Assembly: GCA_963678485.1 (NCBI GenBank)
Contig: OY782882.1
Location: forward strand, 3,906,001-3,970,000
From: CALGYY01 sp963678485
GTDB lineage: Bacteria > Bacteroidota > Bacteroidia > Bacteroidales > CAIWKO01
Length of the DNA: 64,000 nt
Reading direction: 5' to 3'
Shown: positions 17,652 to 27,253 of the stretch, in pieces
How positions within the stretch are numbered: the first letter of the stretch is position 1
Layout: each line of letters opens with the position of its first letter
The notes under the pieces: model-generated
Seen by the model: the letters and a program-made list of their open reading frames with translations, nothing else
Databases searched by the model: none
What the model was told of the DNA's origin: nothing
Translations under genes and position numbers: made by a program

Positions 17652-17659
17652 TACTTTTG
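17652..17659 (+). promoter_or_regulatory. -7 element (TACTTTTG) of rnpB
   Basis: TACTTTTG fits TAnnTTTG and ends directly before the 5' end of the RNase P RNA, consistent with transcription starting at ~17661-17664. Confidence 0.6.
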
Positions 17660-17660
17660 T

Positions 17661-18024
17661 AGGGCAACAGTCCGCCTTGTCGCTCATCATTGATGGGAGG
17701 AAAGTCCGGGCAACACAGGGCGCCATACTTCCTAACGGGAAGGTCCCGGGTAGCCGGGAACAGATAGTGCCACAGAAAATAACCGTCCCGGCACTTGTGT
17801 CGGGATAAGGGTGAAAACGTGAGGTAAGAGCTCACGGCCCGGTATGGTGACATATCGGGAGGGTAAACCTTATGGGTTGAAAGACCAAATATACCGGGGG
17901 TTGAGGGCTGCCCGCCCAATCCCGGGGGGTAGGTCGTTAGAGCCTGTCGGCAACGCCAGGTCGAGATAAATGACAGGGGTTCGCAGCAATGCGAAAACAG
18001 AACCCGGCTTACAGGACTGTTGCA
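17661..18024 (+). ncRNA. rnpB: RNase P RNA (bacterial type A)
   Basis: This is the catalytic RNA that trims tRNA 5' leaders. The universally conserved GAGGAAAGTCCGGGC (from 17697), ACAGAAAATAACCG (17772) and AGAACCCGGCTTACAG (17998) are all present in order. The P1 helix is a perfect 10-bp pairing of GCAACAGTCC (17664-17673) with GGACTGTTGC (18014-18023), which fixes both ends at about 364 nt. A T-run follows at once as terminator. A 184-codon open frame on the opposite strand is an artefact of this RNA gene. Confidence 0.96.
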
Positions 18025-18099
18025 TTTTTTCATAAGTTTTCAAACTTCCCTTGTTGATAATTAGATTGCATCGCGGAAAGGTGAATATACCTTATTATA

Positions 18100-18107
18100 T
18101 AATTTTG
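18100..18107 (+). promoter_or_regulatory. -7 element (TAATTTTG) upstream of the TPR gene
   Basis: TAATTTTG matches TAnnTTTG and lies 91 bases before the start codon at 18199. No clear -33 TTTG is visible. Confidence 0.4.
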
Positions 18108-18198
18108 GCGGTAATATGCAGTTATTAATACATAAGGGACAAATCCTAAATACAGGATTAAATGGGATTCTGAGGTTTACTCCACAAATCGATCATCT

Positions 18199-21100
18199 AT
18201 GAAATCATATCGCAAGTTGCTTTGTGCAGCAACGCTTTGTCTTGCATTCGTATGGAATATGGCATCAGCACAGCAAACTGCCATCTATGATGAGCCGGAT
18301 GCCACTTTCCGTGATGCGCAGGAACTGTTCAATAAAGAGAAATTTGGTGCCGCGCAGGAAAAATTTCTTAAAGTCATCCTTATGGAGGAAGGCCAACCTT
18401 CAGAATTAGTAGCGCAATCGCAGTATTATACCGCCATGTGTGCGCTCGAACTATTTCATGGAGATGCCTCTTACCGTGTGGTTCAGTATGTTCGTAATCA
18501 TCCCGAACATACCCGCGTTTATTTGGCATGGTACCAATTGGCCAGATATTACTTCCGCTTCAAGCAGTACGATGAATCCTTAGCTGCCTTCGAAAAAGTT
18601 GATCAATACAAGCTTAATGATGAAGAGCGCTGCGAATACCAGTTCAAAAGCGGCTACTGCTATTTCATGAAGGGAGATATGGAGGCTGCAAAAAAAGCAT
18701 TCTTTGCAATTAAAGATGCCGATAATAAATATGCTGTGGGTGCTACCTATTATTTTGCTCACATCTCTTATAGCGAGAAGAATTACGAAACTGCACTCAA
18801 ATCGTTTCGTAAAATTACTTCCGATGAGGTGTATGGAAAGTATACTCCTTATTATATCACCCAAATCTACTACATTCAGGGAAAATATGATGAACTGCTT
18901 AAGGTAGCGCCCGGACTGCTCGACTCTGCAAGTTCCAAACGTGCACCTGAAATTGCACGTATGATCGGCTCGGCCTATTTCAAAACACAACGATTTGGCG
19001 ATGCTATTTTATATTTGCATATGTATCTCGATAAATCGCTGAACCTCGCAATGCGAGATGATTACTACGAATTGGGATATTGCTACTACAGAACCAATGA
19101 TCCGGATAATGCTATCATTTGGTTGGGTAAAGTCAATACAAACCCCGTTGATACACTCTCACAACTTACCTTATATCAACTCGGCGATTGCAATATGCAA
19201 ATAGGCGAAGCCATGCTGGCAATCAATTATTTTAATATGGCTTACAAAAATGGCGCTGACCCGCAAATCAGCGAAAACGCGCTGTTCAACTACGCTAAAC
19301 TCGCTTACGAACGAGGCTACAATCCATACAACGAAGCAATACGTTCATTTCAACAGTATATATCGGAATTTCCGAATTCACCGCATATCGATGAAGCTTA
19401 CGAATTCCTTTCAGGAATGTACCTTTCAACACGCAACTATAAGGATGCACTTACCACACTTGAAAGTATAAAGAATCGCGATGTCCGTCTGAATAAGGCT
19501 TATCAGAAGGTTTGCTACTTCCGCGGAGTTCAGTTTTTTAACGATGGTAACTTTCAGGATGCTATTGGCCTTTTTGTAAAATCACTGAAAGTTCCTATCG
19601 ACGCAGCCTACAGCGCTCAGGCCATGTATTGGAAAGGTGAAGCATACTATCAGCTGGCCGATTGGGATTCATCATTGGTTAATTTTCAAAAGTTTTTGCA
19701 AATGCCGGGAGCCTACAGCTCTGCGGAATACAACGTTGCAAACTATCAGTGTGGATACTGTTGGTTTAAAAAGAAAAACTATGCGCAGGCCCTTACTGCT
19801 TTTAGAAAGTTCACTTCAGCAGTGAAAAACGAAGACAGACGTATTATTAATGATGGCTATCTGCGTACAGGCGATTGTTATTTCATGACCAAGGACTACG
19901 CATCTTCTGTTGAGTTTTATGATAAGTCCATTGCAATGAATGTCGGTGATCATGATTACGCATTATATCAAAAAGCTTTGGCTTACGGGCCTCTGGGGAA
20001 ATTTGAAAACAAAGCCACAGTGCTCACAGAGCTTACTAATAAGTATCCTGCATCATCGTATTACGACGATGCATTATTCGAAAGTGGCAGTACCTTTCAA
20101 AGTCTTGGTAACAACCAAAAAGCAATCGTTGCGTATGATCAACTGATTTCTTCGTGTCCGCAATCAGCCTTTATTTCACGTGCATTACTAAAAAAAGGCT
20201 TGATTTATTATAATGCACAGGATGATGAAAATGCATTGGCAACATTGAAAAAGGTCGTTTCCGATTTTCGCGGAACCGCCGAATCCAAAGAAGCGCTGGT
20301 GGCTATACGCAATGTGTATGTAGATATGGACAAAGTTCCTGAGTTCTTTGTGTATGTTGGTTCGTTGGGCGAAAATCTTTCCGATGACGTGCAGGATTCT
20401 CTGACCTACATTGCTGTTGAAAACAAATACATGAACCACGATTGTAAGGCTGCTATTACCGGATTTGGTGATTATCTTACGCGTTTTCCCAACGGACAAT
20501 TCAGTATCGACGCAAGTTTTTATAAGGCGGAATGTTTATACAGTGATAATAACAAGGATGCCGCATTGCCCGGTTATCAATTCGTAATCGATAAGCCTGC
20601 CTCCAAATATCTGGAGACCTCATTAGTAAAAGCAGCAGAAATTCTATTTGATAAAAAAGCATTTCAGGATGCGTTGAGTTGTTACAAAAGATTAGCTGAT
20701 ATAGCGCAATACAAGAATAATATTCTTACCGCACGTATTGGACAAATGCGCTGTCAGGCACTGTTGATGCATCAGGAAGACGCAATGGAAGCGGCAAAAG
20801 TACTGCTGTCCACAGAGAATCTTCCCGAAGAGTTGCAGGCAGAAGCCCATATGGTGAACGCACGCTGCGCTCTTTCGCTCGACAGTATTTCAATTGCTGT
20901 GGCTGAGTTTTCTCAGGTGAACCGTTTGTCAAAAGGTGTCCTTGGCGCAGAAGCACGATGGAATCTGGGTTATATACAGTATACCCTTGGTAATTATGAT
21001 GAATCCGAAAAGATAGCGTTCGACCTGATTAATCAGGTGCCTTCGTATGATTACTGGGTAGCAAAAGCATTTATTCTGCTTGCTGATAATTATGTGAAGA

Positions 21101-21321
21101 AGGGGAATAACCGACAAGCCAAATACACACTGCAAAGCATCATTGATAACTACGAAGGTGCAGATTTAATTAAGCTGGCTCAGGATAAAATGAATCTTAT
21201 TATTGAGGCGGAAAAGCAGGAGGAATTGCTGAAACAGCAGCAATTGCAGCAACAGCAGCAAACGCCCGGAGGACCTGGTGATGGAACAACACCCGACGAC
21301 ACCAACCCAGATAAATTTTAA
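18199..21321 (+). CDS. Large periplasmic tetratricopeptide-repeat protein
   Basis: This 1040-residue protein has a signal peptide (cleavage after ASAQ) and TPR-like helical pairs over nearly its whole length (patterns such as W..LGYIQYTLGNYDES, YYQLADWDSSLVNF and YFRFKQYDESLAAFEKV). The C-terminus is a Gln-rich coil followed by a Pro/Gly/Asp-rich tail. No catalytic motif is seen; it is a scaffold for protein-protein contacts in the periplasm. The next gene encodes a beta-barrel protein starting 13 bases later, so the two probably work as a TPR/outer-membrane pair. Confidence 0.85.
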   Translation: MKSYRKLLCAATLCLAFVWNMASAQQTAIYDEPDATFRDAQELFNKEKFGAAQEKFLKVILMEEGQPSELVAQSQYYTAMCALELFHGDASYRVVQYVRNHPEHTRVYLAWYQLARYYFRFKQYDESLAAFEKVDQYKLNDEERCEYQFKSGYCYFMKGDMEAAKKAFFAIKDADNKYAVGATYYFAHISYSEKNYETALKSFRKITSDEVYGKYTPYYITQIYYIQGKYDELLKVAPGLLDSASSKRAPEIARMIGSAYFKTQRFGDAILYLHMYLDKSLNLAMRDDYYELGYCYYRTNDPDNAIIWLGKVNTNPVDTLSQLTLYQLGDCNMQIGEAMLAINYFNMAYKNGADPQISENALFNYAKLAYERGYNPYNEAIRSFQQYISEFPNSPHIDEAYEFLSGMYLSTRNYKDALTTLESIKNRDVRLNKAYQKVCYFRGVQFFNDGNFQDAIGLFVKSLKVPIDAAYSAQAMYWKGEAYYQLADWDSSLVNFQKFLQMPGAYSSAEYNVANYQCGYCWFKKKNYAQALTAFRKFTSAVKNEDRRIINDGYLRTGDCYFMTKDYASSVEFYDKSIAMNVGDHDYALYQKALAYGPLGKFENKATVLTELTNKYPASSYYDDALFESGSTFQSLGNNQKAIVAYDQLISSCPQSAFISRALLKKGLIYYNAQDDENALATLKKVVSDFRGTAESKEALVAIRNVYVDMDKVPEFFVYVGSLGENLSDDVQDSLTYIAVENKYMNHDCKAAITGFGDYLTRFPNGQFSIDASFYKAECLYSDNNKDAALPGYQFVIDKPASKYLETSLVKAAEILFDKKAFQDALSCYKRLADIAQYKNNILTARIGQMRCQALLMHQEDAMEAAKVLLSTENLPEELQAEAHMVNARCALSLDSISIAVAEFSQVNRLSKGVLGAEARWNLGYIQYTLGNYDESEKIAFDLINQVPSYDYWVAKAFILLADNYVKKGNNRQAKYTLQSIIDNYEGADLIKLAQDKMNLIIEAEKQEELLKQQQLQQQQQTPGGPGDGTTPDDTNPDKF

Positions 21322-21326
21322 GGAGG
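21320..21326 (+). promoter_or_regulatory. Strong Shine-Dalgarno site (AAGGAGG)
   Basis: AAGGAGG overlaps the stop codon of the TPR gene and lies seven bases before the ATG at 21334. This is unusual in a phylum where most genes here lack such a site, and it suggests high or coupled translation of the barrel gene. Confidence 0.6.
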
Positions 21327-21333
21327 ACTAACA

Positions 21334-23022
21334 ATGAAAACGACATCAATGAATATCAGCCGAATTTCATGTTTGATTATTGCAGCCATCATGGCCTGCC
21401 TTACTCCTGCATTAGTACATGCCCAAACGCATACAGAGAATGTTACGGTGGTTGCTCCTTATCAACCTGTAATCTCTGATGCCAACAAAATCAATACTCA
21501 ACCGGTAATCTCAGATACCAATTTCGAAAAGCCGAAATTGAATTATTCAGTGTTGAACAAAGTCGCTCGCACGAGTTTTAGCGTTGAACCTATCAAAGCT
21601 GCTAAAATTGGTGATGCCAAGGTTCCCAAGCTTTATCGCTTTTTACTTAAGGCCGGTTGGGGCAATTATACTACACCTTACGGTGAAGGATATTACAATA
21701 ACCTTCAATCGAAGGATTACAGTATTGGGGCGCATATCAAGCATATCAGCTCGTTTGGGAAAATTAAAAACTATGCTGATCCTGACTTTAGTAAAAACCT
21801 TGCAGAAGTATACGGCAGCAAATATTTTACTAAGCATCTTCTTTCGGGTGCTATCGGCTATGAGCGCAATGTGGTGCATTATTACGGTTTTAAACCAGCC
21901 GATTATCTTGTGGTTCCATCAAAGAGTGATTTGAAGCAGCGGTTTTCATTGGTCCGTGCTGAGGCGCACTTGAACAGTCTGGTAAATCCTGATTCCCTGA
22001 AAATGAATCATAGAGTGGATATCGGTTATTATAATCTCAACGACCGCTATGGCAGCAGCGAGAATAATATTATGCTGGGCGCAGATGTGAACAAGGAATT
22101 ACGTCTGATCAAAATTACAAAGTCTCAGGTAATAGGCCTTTCGGCGAAGGTGGATTATTATTTCCGTAAGGATAGTGTGATGAGTCACAACGCTGGTTTA
22201 ATTACGCTGAATCCATATTTGCGAACCAAGTTCAAAGCATTCACTTTCAATATTGGATTGGATGCAACCCTCGAAGCGGATACTGCGAATAAAATACATC
22301 TATATCCTATTGCTGATGTGCAATTCAATATTGTAAAGGATATTTTAATCCTATATGGCGGAATCAAAGGTAATATGGAGAGCAATAGTTTTCGCTCGCT
22401 TACCAATGAGAATCCTTTTATGTCGGGCATGGCGCCAATGGCTGCCAGCAATCATTCCTTCACTGGCTTTGCTGGAATTCGTAGCAATATCAGTCGTGAG
22501 TTAAGTGCTCACGCATATGCATCGTATGATGTTGTTCGAAATATGCCATTTTTTGTAATCGATTCAAACAGCAGCTGCGATAATGTTTTCACACTGATTT
22601 ATGATAAAGTGAATGTCTTTCACATCAAAGGGGAAATTTCCTGGCAAAAAGGAGAGAAGATCTATCTCCGACTGGGCGGCGATTTCTGGAACTATGATAT
22701 GAAGAACGAGCTGAAAGCCTGGAATAAGCCTTATTTCGACGTGTTCACCAGCTTCCGTTATAATATTGCCTCAAAGCTGATTATTACGGCTGATTTATAC
22801 GCATATTCCGATCGTTGGGCAAAACGCTATACTTCAAATACTGTTGCCCCGCTTAAGTTGAAAGCTTATCTGGATGGCAATCTTAGTTTAGAATATCGAT
22901 ATTCCAAGATACTGGGTGCTTTTGTAAATGTGAACAACATCGGGGCTGCCCGTTATCAAAAGTGGCAAAACTATCCATCTTATGGAATCAATATCCTTGG
23001 TGGTATATCGTATTCATTTTAG
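21334..23022 (+). CDS. TonB-dependent-receptor-like outer-membrane beta-barrel protein
   Basis: A 562-residue protein with a signal peptide (ALVHAQ) and a short N-terminal region (VTVVAPYQPVISDANKIN) followed by alternating amphipathic strands to a C-terminal Phe (ILGGISYSF), the mark of an outer-membrane barrel. It is short for a TonB-dependent receptor and no classic plug domain is evident, so active transport is doubtful. Its tight linkage to the TPR gene and its SD site argue for a structural or assembly partnership in the envelope. Confidence 0.75.
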   Translation: MKTTSMNISRISCLIIAAIMACLTPALVHAQTHTENVTVVAPYQPVISDANKINTQPVISDTNFEKPKLNYSVLNKVARTSFSVEPIKAAKIGDAKVPKLYRFLLKAGWGNYTTPYGEGYYNNLQSKDYSIGAHIKHISSFGKIKNYADPDFSKNLAEVYGSKYFTKHLLSGAIGYERNVVHYYGFKPADYLVVPSKSDLKQRFSLVRAEAHLNSLVNPDSLKMNHRVDIGYYNLNDRYGSSENNIMLGADVNKELRLIKITKSQVIGLSAKVDYYFRKDSVMSHNAGLITLNPYLRTKFKAFTFNIGLDATLEADTANKIHLYPIADVQFNIVKDILILYGGIKGNMESNSFRSLTNENPFMSGMAPMAASNHSFTGFAGIRSNISRELSAHAYASYDVVRNMPFFVIDSNSSCDNVFTLIYDKVNVFHIKGEISWQKGEKIYLRLGGDFWNYDMKNELKAWNKPYFDVFTSFRYNIASKLIITADLYAYSDRWAKRYTSNTVAPLKLKAYLDGNLSLEYRYSKILGAFVNVNNIGAARYQKWQNYPSYGINILGGISYSF

Positions 23023-23122
23023 TTTTCCTTGGGTCGCATACTTTTTTCGGTGAAATTGTATTAACTTCACTGAATAAAATAACTATTGAAATCAACCCAA
23101 AGAATTTCTAAATCAAAAAGCA

Positions 23123-23383
23123 ATGACAACAGAAAAAACCGAATTTCAGGTAAAAGGTGAAGATCTTGTAAAAAAGATCAAGCAACTGCTGCACGAAGGA
23201 AACATTCGTCGCATCATTATTAAAGATAAAGAGGGATTGGTATTTATGGAAATCCCACTATCTGTCGGAATCGTAGGCACAGCCCTCATTCCAATCTGGG
23301 CAGCCGTTGGTGCGCTCGCAGCCTTAGTGGCCGACTTCACTATCGAAGTTGTTAAGAAAGTAGATGATCAGGATAAAGCCTGA
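23123..23383 (+). CDS. DUF4342 domain-containing protein
   Basis: An 86-residue protein with the full DUF4342 pattern: a short lead, VKGEDLVKKIKQLLHEGN, RRIIIKDKEG, EIPLSVGIVGTALIP, then a hydrophobic Ala-rich segment and a VADFTIEV end. The hydrophobic part suggests membrane association. Function is unknown. It is a single-gene unit closed by the terminator at 23415-23470. Confidence 0.8.
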   Translation: MTTEKTEFQVKGEDLVKKIKQLLHEGNIRRIIIKDKEGLVFMEIPLSVGIVGTALIPIWAAVGALAALVADFTIEVVKKVDDQDKA

Positions 23384-23414
23384 TTCTAGCGAAGACAATT
23401 AGTTGTGATTATTA

Positions 23415-23470
23415 AGGTGATGAGATGAGAAATCGAAAACAGAGTTCTCTCTCATCGCCTTTTTTTTTGA
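23415..23470 (+). terminator. Rho-independent terminator
   Basis: GGTGATGAGA pairs with TCTCATCGCC across a ~25-base loop that also contains shorter pairings, and a nine-base T-run follows. Confidence 0.65.
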
Positions 23471-23565
23471 TACATTGTACTCATTTATTTTTACACAACA
23501 ACTGCTGCATCACCTGAATTTTCTTAATATTGTAGTAGAAATCTATTGCAAATACCCAATACCGT

Positions 23566-24381
23566 ATGTCCGAAATTAATGACTTACAAACCGCTGCAAG
23601 GTCAATTCGTGTTTCTATAATAAATGCTCTGGCTGCAGCAGGATCCGGACATACCGGTGGCTCGCTTGGCCTGGCTGATGTGTTCGCAGCATTATATTTT
23701 AAAGTGATGAATCACCGTCCTGCCCAAGCTGACTGGGATGGCAGAGATCGTTTAATTCTTAGCATTGGTCACGTTGCACCGGTATTGTATGCAAGTCTTG
23801 CACATGCTGGTTATTTTCCTGTTGATGAAATGCTCAGTTTGCGAAAATTGGGATCGCGCCTTCAGGGTCATCCCGGTCGCGATCATGGATTGCCCGGACT
23901 TGAACTTTCTGCTGGTTCGCTGGGACAGGGATTGTCGGTGGCAACAGGCATGGCATTGACTGCGAAAATGGATGCACTTTCGTGGAAAGTGTATTGCGTG
24001 ATGGGTGATGGTGAGTTGCAGGAAGGATCGGTATGGGAAGCCGCAATGTCGGCAGCTCATCATAAACTGAATAATATTGTTGCCATTGTTGATCGCAACG
24101 GATTGCAAATCGACGGTAAGAATGCTGACGTTATGGAACTGGAACCATTGGCCGATAAATGGTGTTCCTTTGGCTGGAGTGTATTTGAATGTGATGGAAA
24201 TAATATGCATGATCTGATTTCAACCTTCAATGCCGTCAATACAAATCCTCAAAAACCCACGGTAATTCTTGCTCACACACTCATGGGAAAAGGTGTGGCA
24301 GAAATTGAAAACGATTATAAGTGGCATGGTCGTGCCCCTTCAATCGAAGAAGCTGCGCGCTTTCTGGCGCAACTGAAATAG
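23566..24381 (+). CDS. Transketolase, N-terminal (thiamine diphosphate-binding) subunit
   Basis: A 271-residue half-transketolase. The ThDP motif GDGELQEGSVWEA continues to the metal-binding Asn in VDRNGLQIDG. The early His-containing segments (AGSGHTGGSLG, SIGHVAP, LQGHPGRDHGLPGLE) are present. It needs the C-terminal subunit at 27254-28219, which supplies the pyrimidine-binding domain. The two halves normally sit side by side; here a 2.4-kb gene and two gaps lie between. The enzyme moves two-carbon units in the pentose-phosphate pathway. Confidence 0.93.
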   Translation: MSEINDLQTAARSIRVSIINALAAAGSGHTGGSLGLADVFAALYFKVMNHRPAQADWDGRDRLILSIGHVAPVLYASLAHAGYFPVDEMLSLRKLGSRLQGHPGRDHGLPGLELSAGSLGQGLSVATGMALTAKMDALSWKVYCVMGDGELQEGSVWEAAMSAAHHKLNNIVAIVDRNGLQIDGKNADVMELEPLADKWCSFGWSVFECDGNNMHDLISTFNAVNTNPQKPTVILAHTLMGKGVAEIENDYKWHGRAPSIEEAARFLAQLK

Positions 24382-24767
24382 TTGCCAGACTTTTGTTCAT
24401 GGAAAAGTTTGAACAAAAAGAAAATGATCCATCCTTCTTGTTGCGCTATTATTAAATGTGACAATTCATCATTTAGTTTGTAATGTCTGTGGCACATTTG
24501 ATGAATTTTTTCACCTCAACAATCCGTCTTGATCCCTGTTGATCACAAAAAAAGGTAATCGCCTCTTCGCAAACTTTTCTTCCACTACCTTTCCCTGCTG
24601 CAAGAGCACTTTTAGTTTTATTTTCCTGATTATTGATTTGCGTTGGTTTTAACTTGCATCGAAAATTATTTTTTGGGTATTTATGGAATGAAACAAATCA
24701 AGCCTCTATGCCCCGCTTTTTTAAAACGCACCAATCAACAAAGTAAACCCAACAAAAAATAATCAAT
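24382..24767. other. Gene-free gap with an inverted repeat
   Basis: CTTTTGTTCA (24390-24399) pairs with TGAACAAAAAG (24410-24420) and may act as a weak terminator after the transketolase subunit. No convincing promoter or open frame was found in the rest, which is A/T-rich. Confidence 0.4.
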
Positions 24768-27143
24768 ATGAAAACCTTAAGAAACTTCGCAACCGCTTCC
24801 ACCATGTTGGTGGTCTGCCTTGCAGCTGTCATGGTTCCGGTTATCATGCTTTCGCAGAAAACCGCTGGCAACGAACAAATCGTTAACCGTAACGATTTAA
24901 AAATGTCGAAAGACACTCCAAAGGACGATGATAAAACCTTATCGCCCTATTTTTTTGTTCAAGGTGGTGATGAAAATACCGAAGCGCTTCCGCTTAAATC
25001 AACCACTGCCGATGTAAACATTGCAGGTGTGATTGCCGACGTCAAAGTAACGCAAGAGTATATGAACACCGGGACAAAACCCATCGAAGCCATTTATATT
25101 TTTCCGGCATCAACACGCGCCGCTGTGTACAGTGTAAAAATGACTGTAGGCGATCGTCTGCTGATAGCGAAAATTAAGGAAAAGGAGCAGGCTCGTCAGG
25201 ATTATGAAGCTGCAAAAAATGCAGGACAAAGTGCAACCTTGCTGGAGCAGCAACGCCCCAATGTCTTTCAGATGAACGTCGCCAACATAATGCCCGGCGA
25301 TACCATTAAAGTTGAATTATCCTATACAGAATTATTAATTCCTGAAGAAGGTGTTTATGAATTCGTATATCCTACTGTTGTTGGTCCGCGCTATTCTAAT
25401 AAACCAGAAGCTACAGCCAGCACTAATGATAAATGGGTGTCGAATCCTTATCTGCATGAAGGCGAACAATCGACCATCGCTTTCGATTTCTTTGCGACAA
25501 TTTCAGCTGGGATGCCGATAAAGCAAGTGGCTTGTCCATCGCATGACCTGACTATTAATTATGACGGACCAGCAACCGCTGCACTGACCTTTAAAAACAA
25601 AGGAACCTTCGAAGGCAATCGTGATGTAATCATTCAATATAAACTTGCTGATAGCAAGATTGAGTCAGGAATGCTTCTATATAAAGGTAAGAATGGTGAG
25701 GAGAATTTTTTCCTTACAATGATTCAGCCTCCTCCAAGACCTACTCCAGCGCAGATTCCGGCACGTGAGTATATTTTTATTATGGATGTTAGTGGATCGA
25801 TGTATGGCTTCCCAATCGAAACTTCGAAAAAATTAATGAAGAACTTAATTTCGAATATACGTACAACTGACAAGTTCAACGTGATGCTGTTTGCAGGAAG
25901 CGCATCAGTGCTTTCAACGCAATCCATTCCTGCCACACAGGAAAATCTGAATAAAGCATTGAGCTGGATTGATTCGCAATCGGGTGGAGGCGGAACAGAA
26001 TTGCTTCCCGCACTTAAGCAAGCGCTTTCGATAGAAAAAGCGCCCGGATTTTCACGCACCTTTGTCATTGCTACCGATGGTTATGTTGATATTGAAAAAG
26101 AATCCTTCGATCTCATTCGCGATAATCTTGGAAAAGCAAACTTCTTTGCCTTTGGCATTGGAAGTTCAGTGAATCGTTATCTTACCGATGGTATCGCTTG
26201 TGCTGGTAAGGGAGAAGCATTTATTGTTACTGATCCATCAGAGTGTGATGCAAAGGCAGAAAGATTCCGCAAATACATTCAATCACCTGTACTCACCGAT
26301 GTAAAAATCGATTTTGGAAGTTTCCAGGCATATGATGTCGAACCATTGAATGTGCCTGATGTGTTGGCTGAGCGCCCATTAATCATTTTTGGAAAATGGA
26401 AAGGTAATGCCACCGGTACTATTAAAGTAACAGGGATCACAGGAACCGATAAATTCAACTACAGTTGTGATGTTTCAACAGTAGCTCCAATGGAAAAGCA
26501 CAGTGCACTGAAATATCTATGGGCACGTGAGAAAATCAGAATGCTTGATGATATGGGACAAGCCGGCGATCAGACTAAAGAACAAGTCACCGCGCTTGGA
26601 TTAAAATACAATTTGCTTACTAATTATACTTCATTTATCGCCATTGATTCCTTAGTGCGTAACGCTGGTGGTAAACAGGCTACAGTTAAACAACCATTGC
26701 CCTTACCTCAGGGTGTGAGTGATTACGCTGTTGGTGGTAACAACCAGAATGGAGCAACAGGTTATGCCCCTGCAGGCGCAGTGATGCGCTGTGAGTCAAA
26801 GAAGCTTGAAACTGAAAAGGATGCAGATGATGGCGTTGCGTACCTTGTTGTTGAAGAAATGCCTGTATTTTCTGGTGGCGAAAAGGCCATGAAGGCATTC
26901 CTTAAACAACAGATTGTTGTTCCACAGCAGGCTATTGATGCTTCAATCACAGGAACCGTTTACGTGCAATTCACCATTGAAGCAAACGGTGATATTACCA
27001 ATGTGAAGGTTATTCGGGGATTAGGATATGGTCTGGATGAAGAAGTAATTCGGGTTGTGTTATTAATGAAGGGTATGTGGATTCCCGGTCGCAGCAATGG
27101 TTCTAACGTCGCACAGCAATTAACATTACCTGTCAAGTTTTAG
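24768..27143 (+). CDS. VIT / von Willebrand A / TonB C-terminal domain fusion protein
   Basis: A 791-residue envelope protein with an N-terminal hydrophobic anchor (residues ~12-30). Residues ~75-205 form a VIT domain (EYMNTGTKPIEAIYIFP, QRPNVFQMNVANI, PGDTIKVELSY). Residues ~334-500 are a vWA domain with an intact MIDAS start Asp340-Val-Ser-Gly-Ser344. Residues ~695-791 are a TonB C-terminal domain (TGTVYVQFTIEANGDI, VIRGLGYGLDEE). VIT-vWA proteins bind ligands through the metal site; the TonB end normally contacts peptidoglycan or outer-membrane partners. The fusion suggests a periplasmic adaptor. It sits between the two transketolase halves and has its own terminator. Confidence 0.85.
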   Translation: MKTLRNFATASTMLVVCLAAVMVPVIMLSQKTAGNEQIVNRNDLKMSKDTPKDDDKTLSPYFFVQGGDENTEALPLKSTTADVNIAGVIADVKVTQEYMNTGTKPIEAIYIFPASTRAAVYSVKMTVGDRLLIAKIKEKEQARQDYEAAKNAGQSATLLEQQRPNVFQMNVANIMPGDTIKVELSYTELLIPEEGVYEFVYPTVVGPRYSNKPEATASTNDKWVSNPYLHEGEQSTIAFDFFATISAGMPIKQVACPSHDLTINYDGPATAALTFKNKGTFEGNRDVIIQYKLADSKIESGMLLYKGKNGEENFFLTMIQPPPRPTPAQIPAREYIFIMDVSGSMYGFPIETSKKLMKNLISNIRTTDKFNVMLFAGSASVLSTQSIPATQENLNKALSWIDSQSGGGGTELLPALKQALSIEKAPGFSRTFVIATDGYVDIEKESFDLIRDNLGKANFFAFGIGSSVNRYLTDGIACAGKGEAFIVTDPSECDAKAERFRKYIQSPVLTDVKIDFGSFQAYDVEPLNVPDVLAERPLIIFGKWKGNATGTIKVTGITGTDKFNYSCDVSTVAPMEKHSALKYLWAREKIRMLDDMGQAGDQTKEQVTALGLKYNLLTNYTSFIAIDSLVRNAGGKQATVKQPLPLPQGVSDYAVGGNNQNGATGYAPAGAVMRCESKKLETEKDADDGVAYLVVEEMPVFSGGEKAMKAFLKQQIVVPQQAIDASITGTVYVQFTIEANGDITNVKVIRGLGYGLDEEVIRVVLLMKGMWIPGRSNGSNVAQQLTLPVKF

Positions 27144-27177
27144 CGATGTGATTATAGTTTTTTTGAGTTGGATTCAG

Positions 27178-27207
27178 GAGGCTGCGCGTTTGCGCAGCCT
27201 CTTTTTT
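27178..27207 (+). terminator. Rho-independent terminator
   Basis: A perfect 10-bp stem GAGGCTGCGC / GCGCAGCCTC with a GTTT loop and six Ts. It ends the VIT-vWA-TonB transcript, and its T-run forms part of the next promoter. Confidence 0.85.
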
Positions 27208-27235
27208 GTGCGAATAGCTCTTTTTCGTACTTTTG
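27205..27235 (+). promoter_or_regulatory. Promoter (TTTG-N19-TACTTTTG) embedded in the terminator tail
   Basis: TTTG (27205-27208) is the end of the terminator T-run, and TACTTTTG follows at 27228-27235 after 19 bases, a full consensus match. It drives the second transketolase subunit independently of the gene upstream and shows that the TTG at 27233 cannot be its start. Confidence 0.7.
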
Positions 27236-27253
27236 TATCATACAAAACTGAAT

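Noticed and set aside
17479..18033. 184-codon minus-strand open frame
   Set aside because: It lies antisense to the complete RNase P RNA gene, which explains the sequence fully.
27233..27253. TTG start for the transketolase C-terminal subunit
   Set aside because: The codon lies inside the -7 promoter element, and the family N-terminus fits the ATG at 27254.
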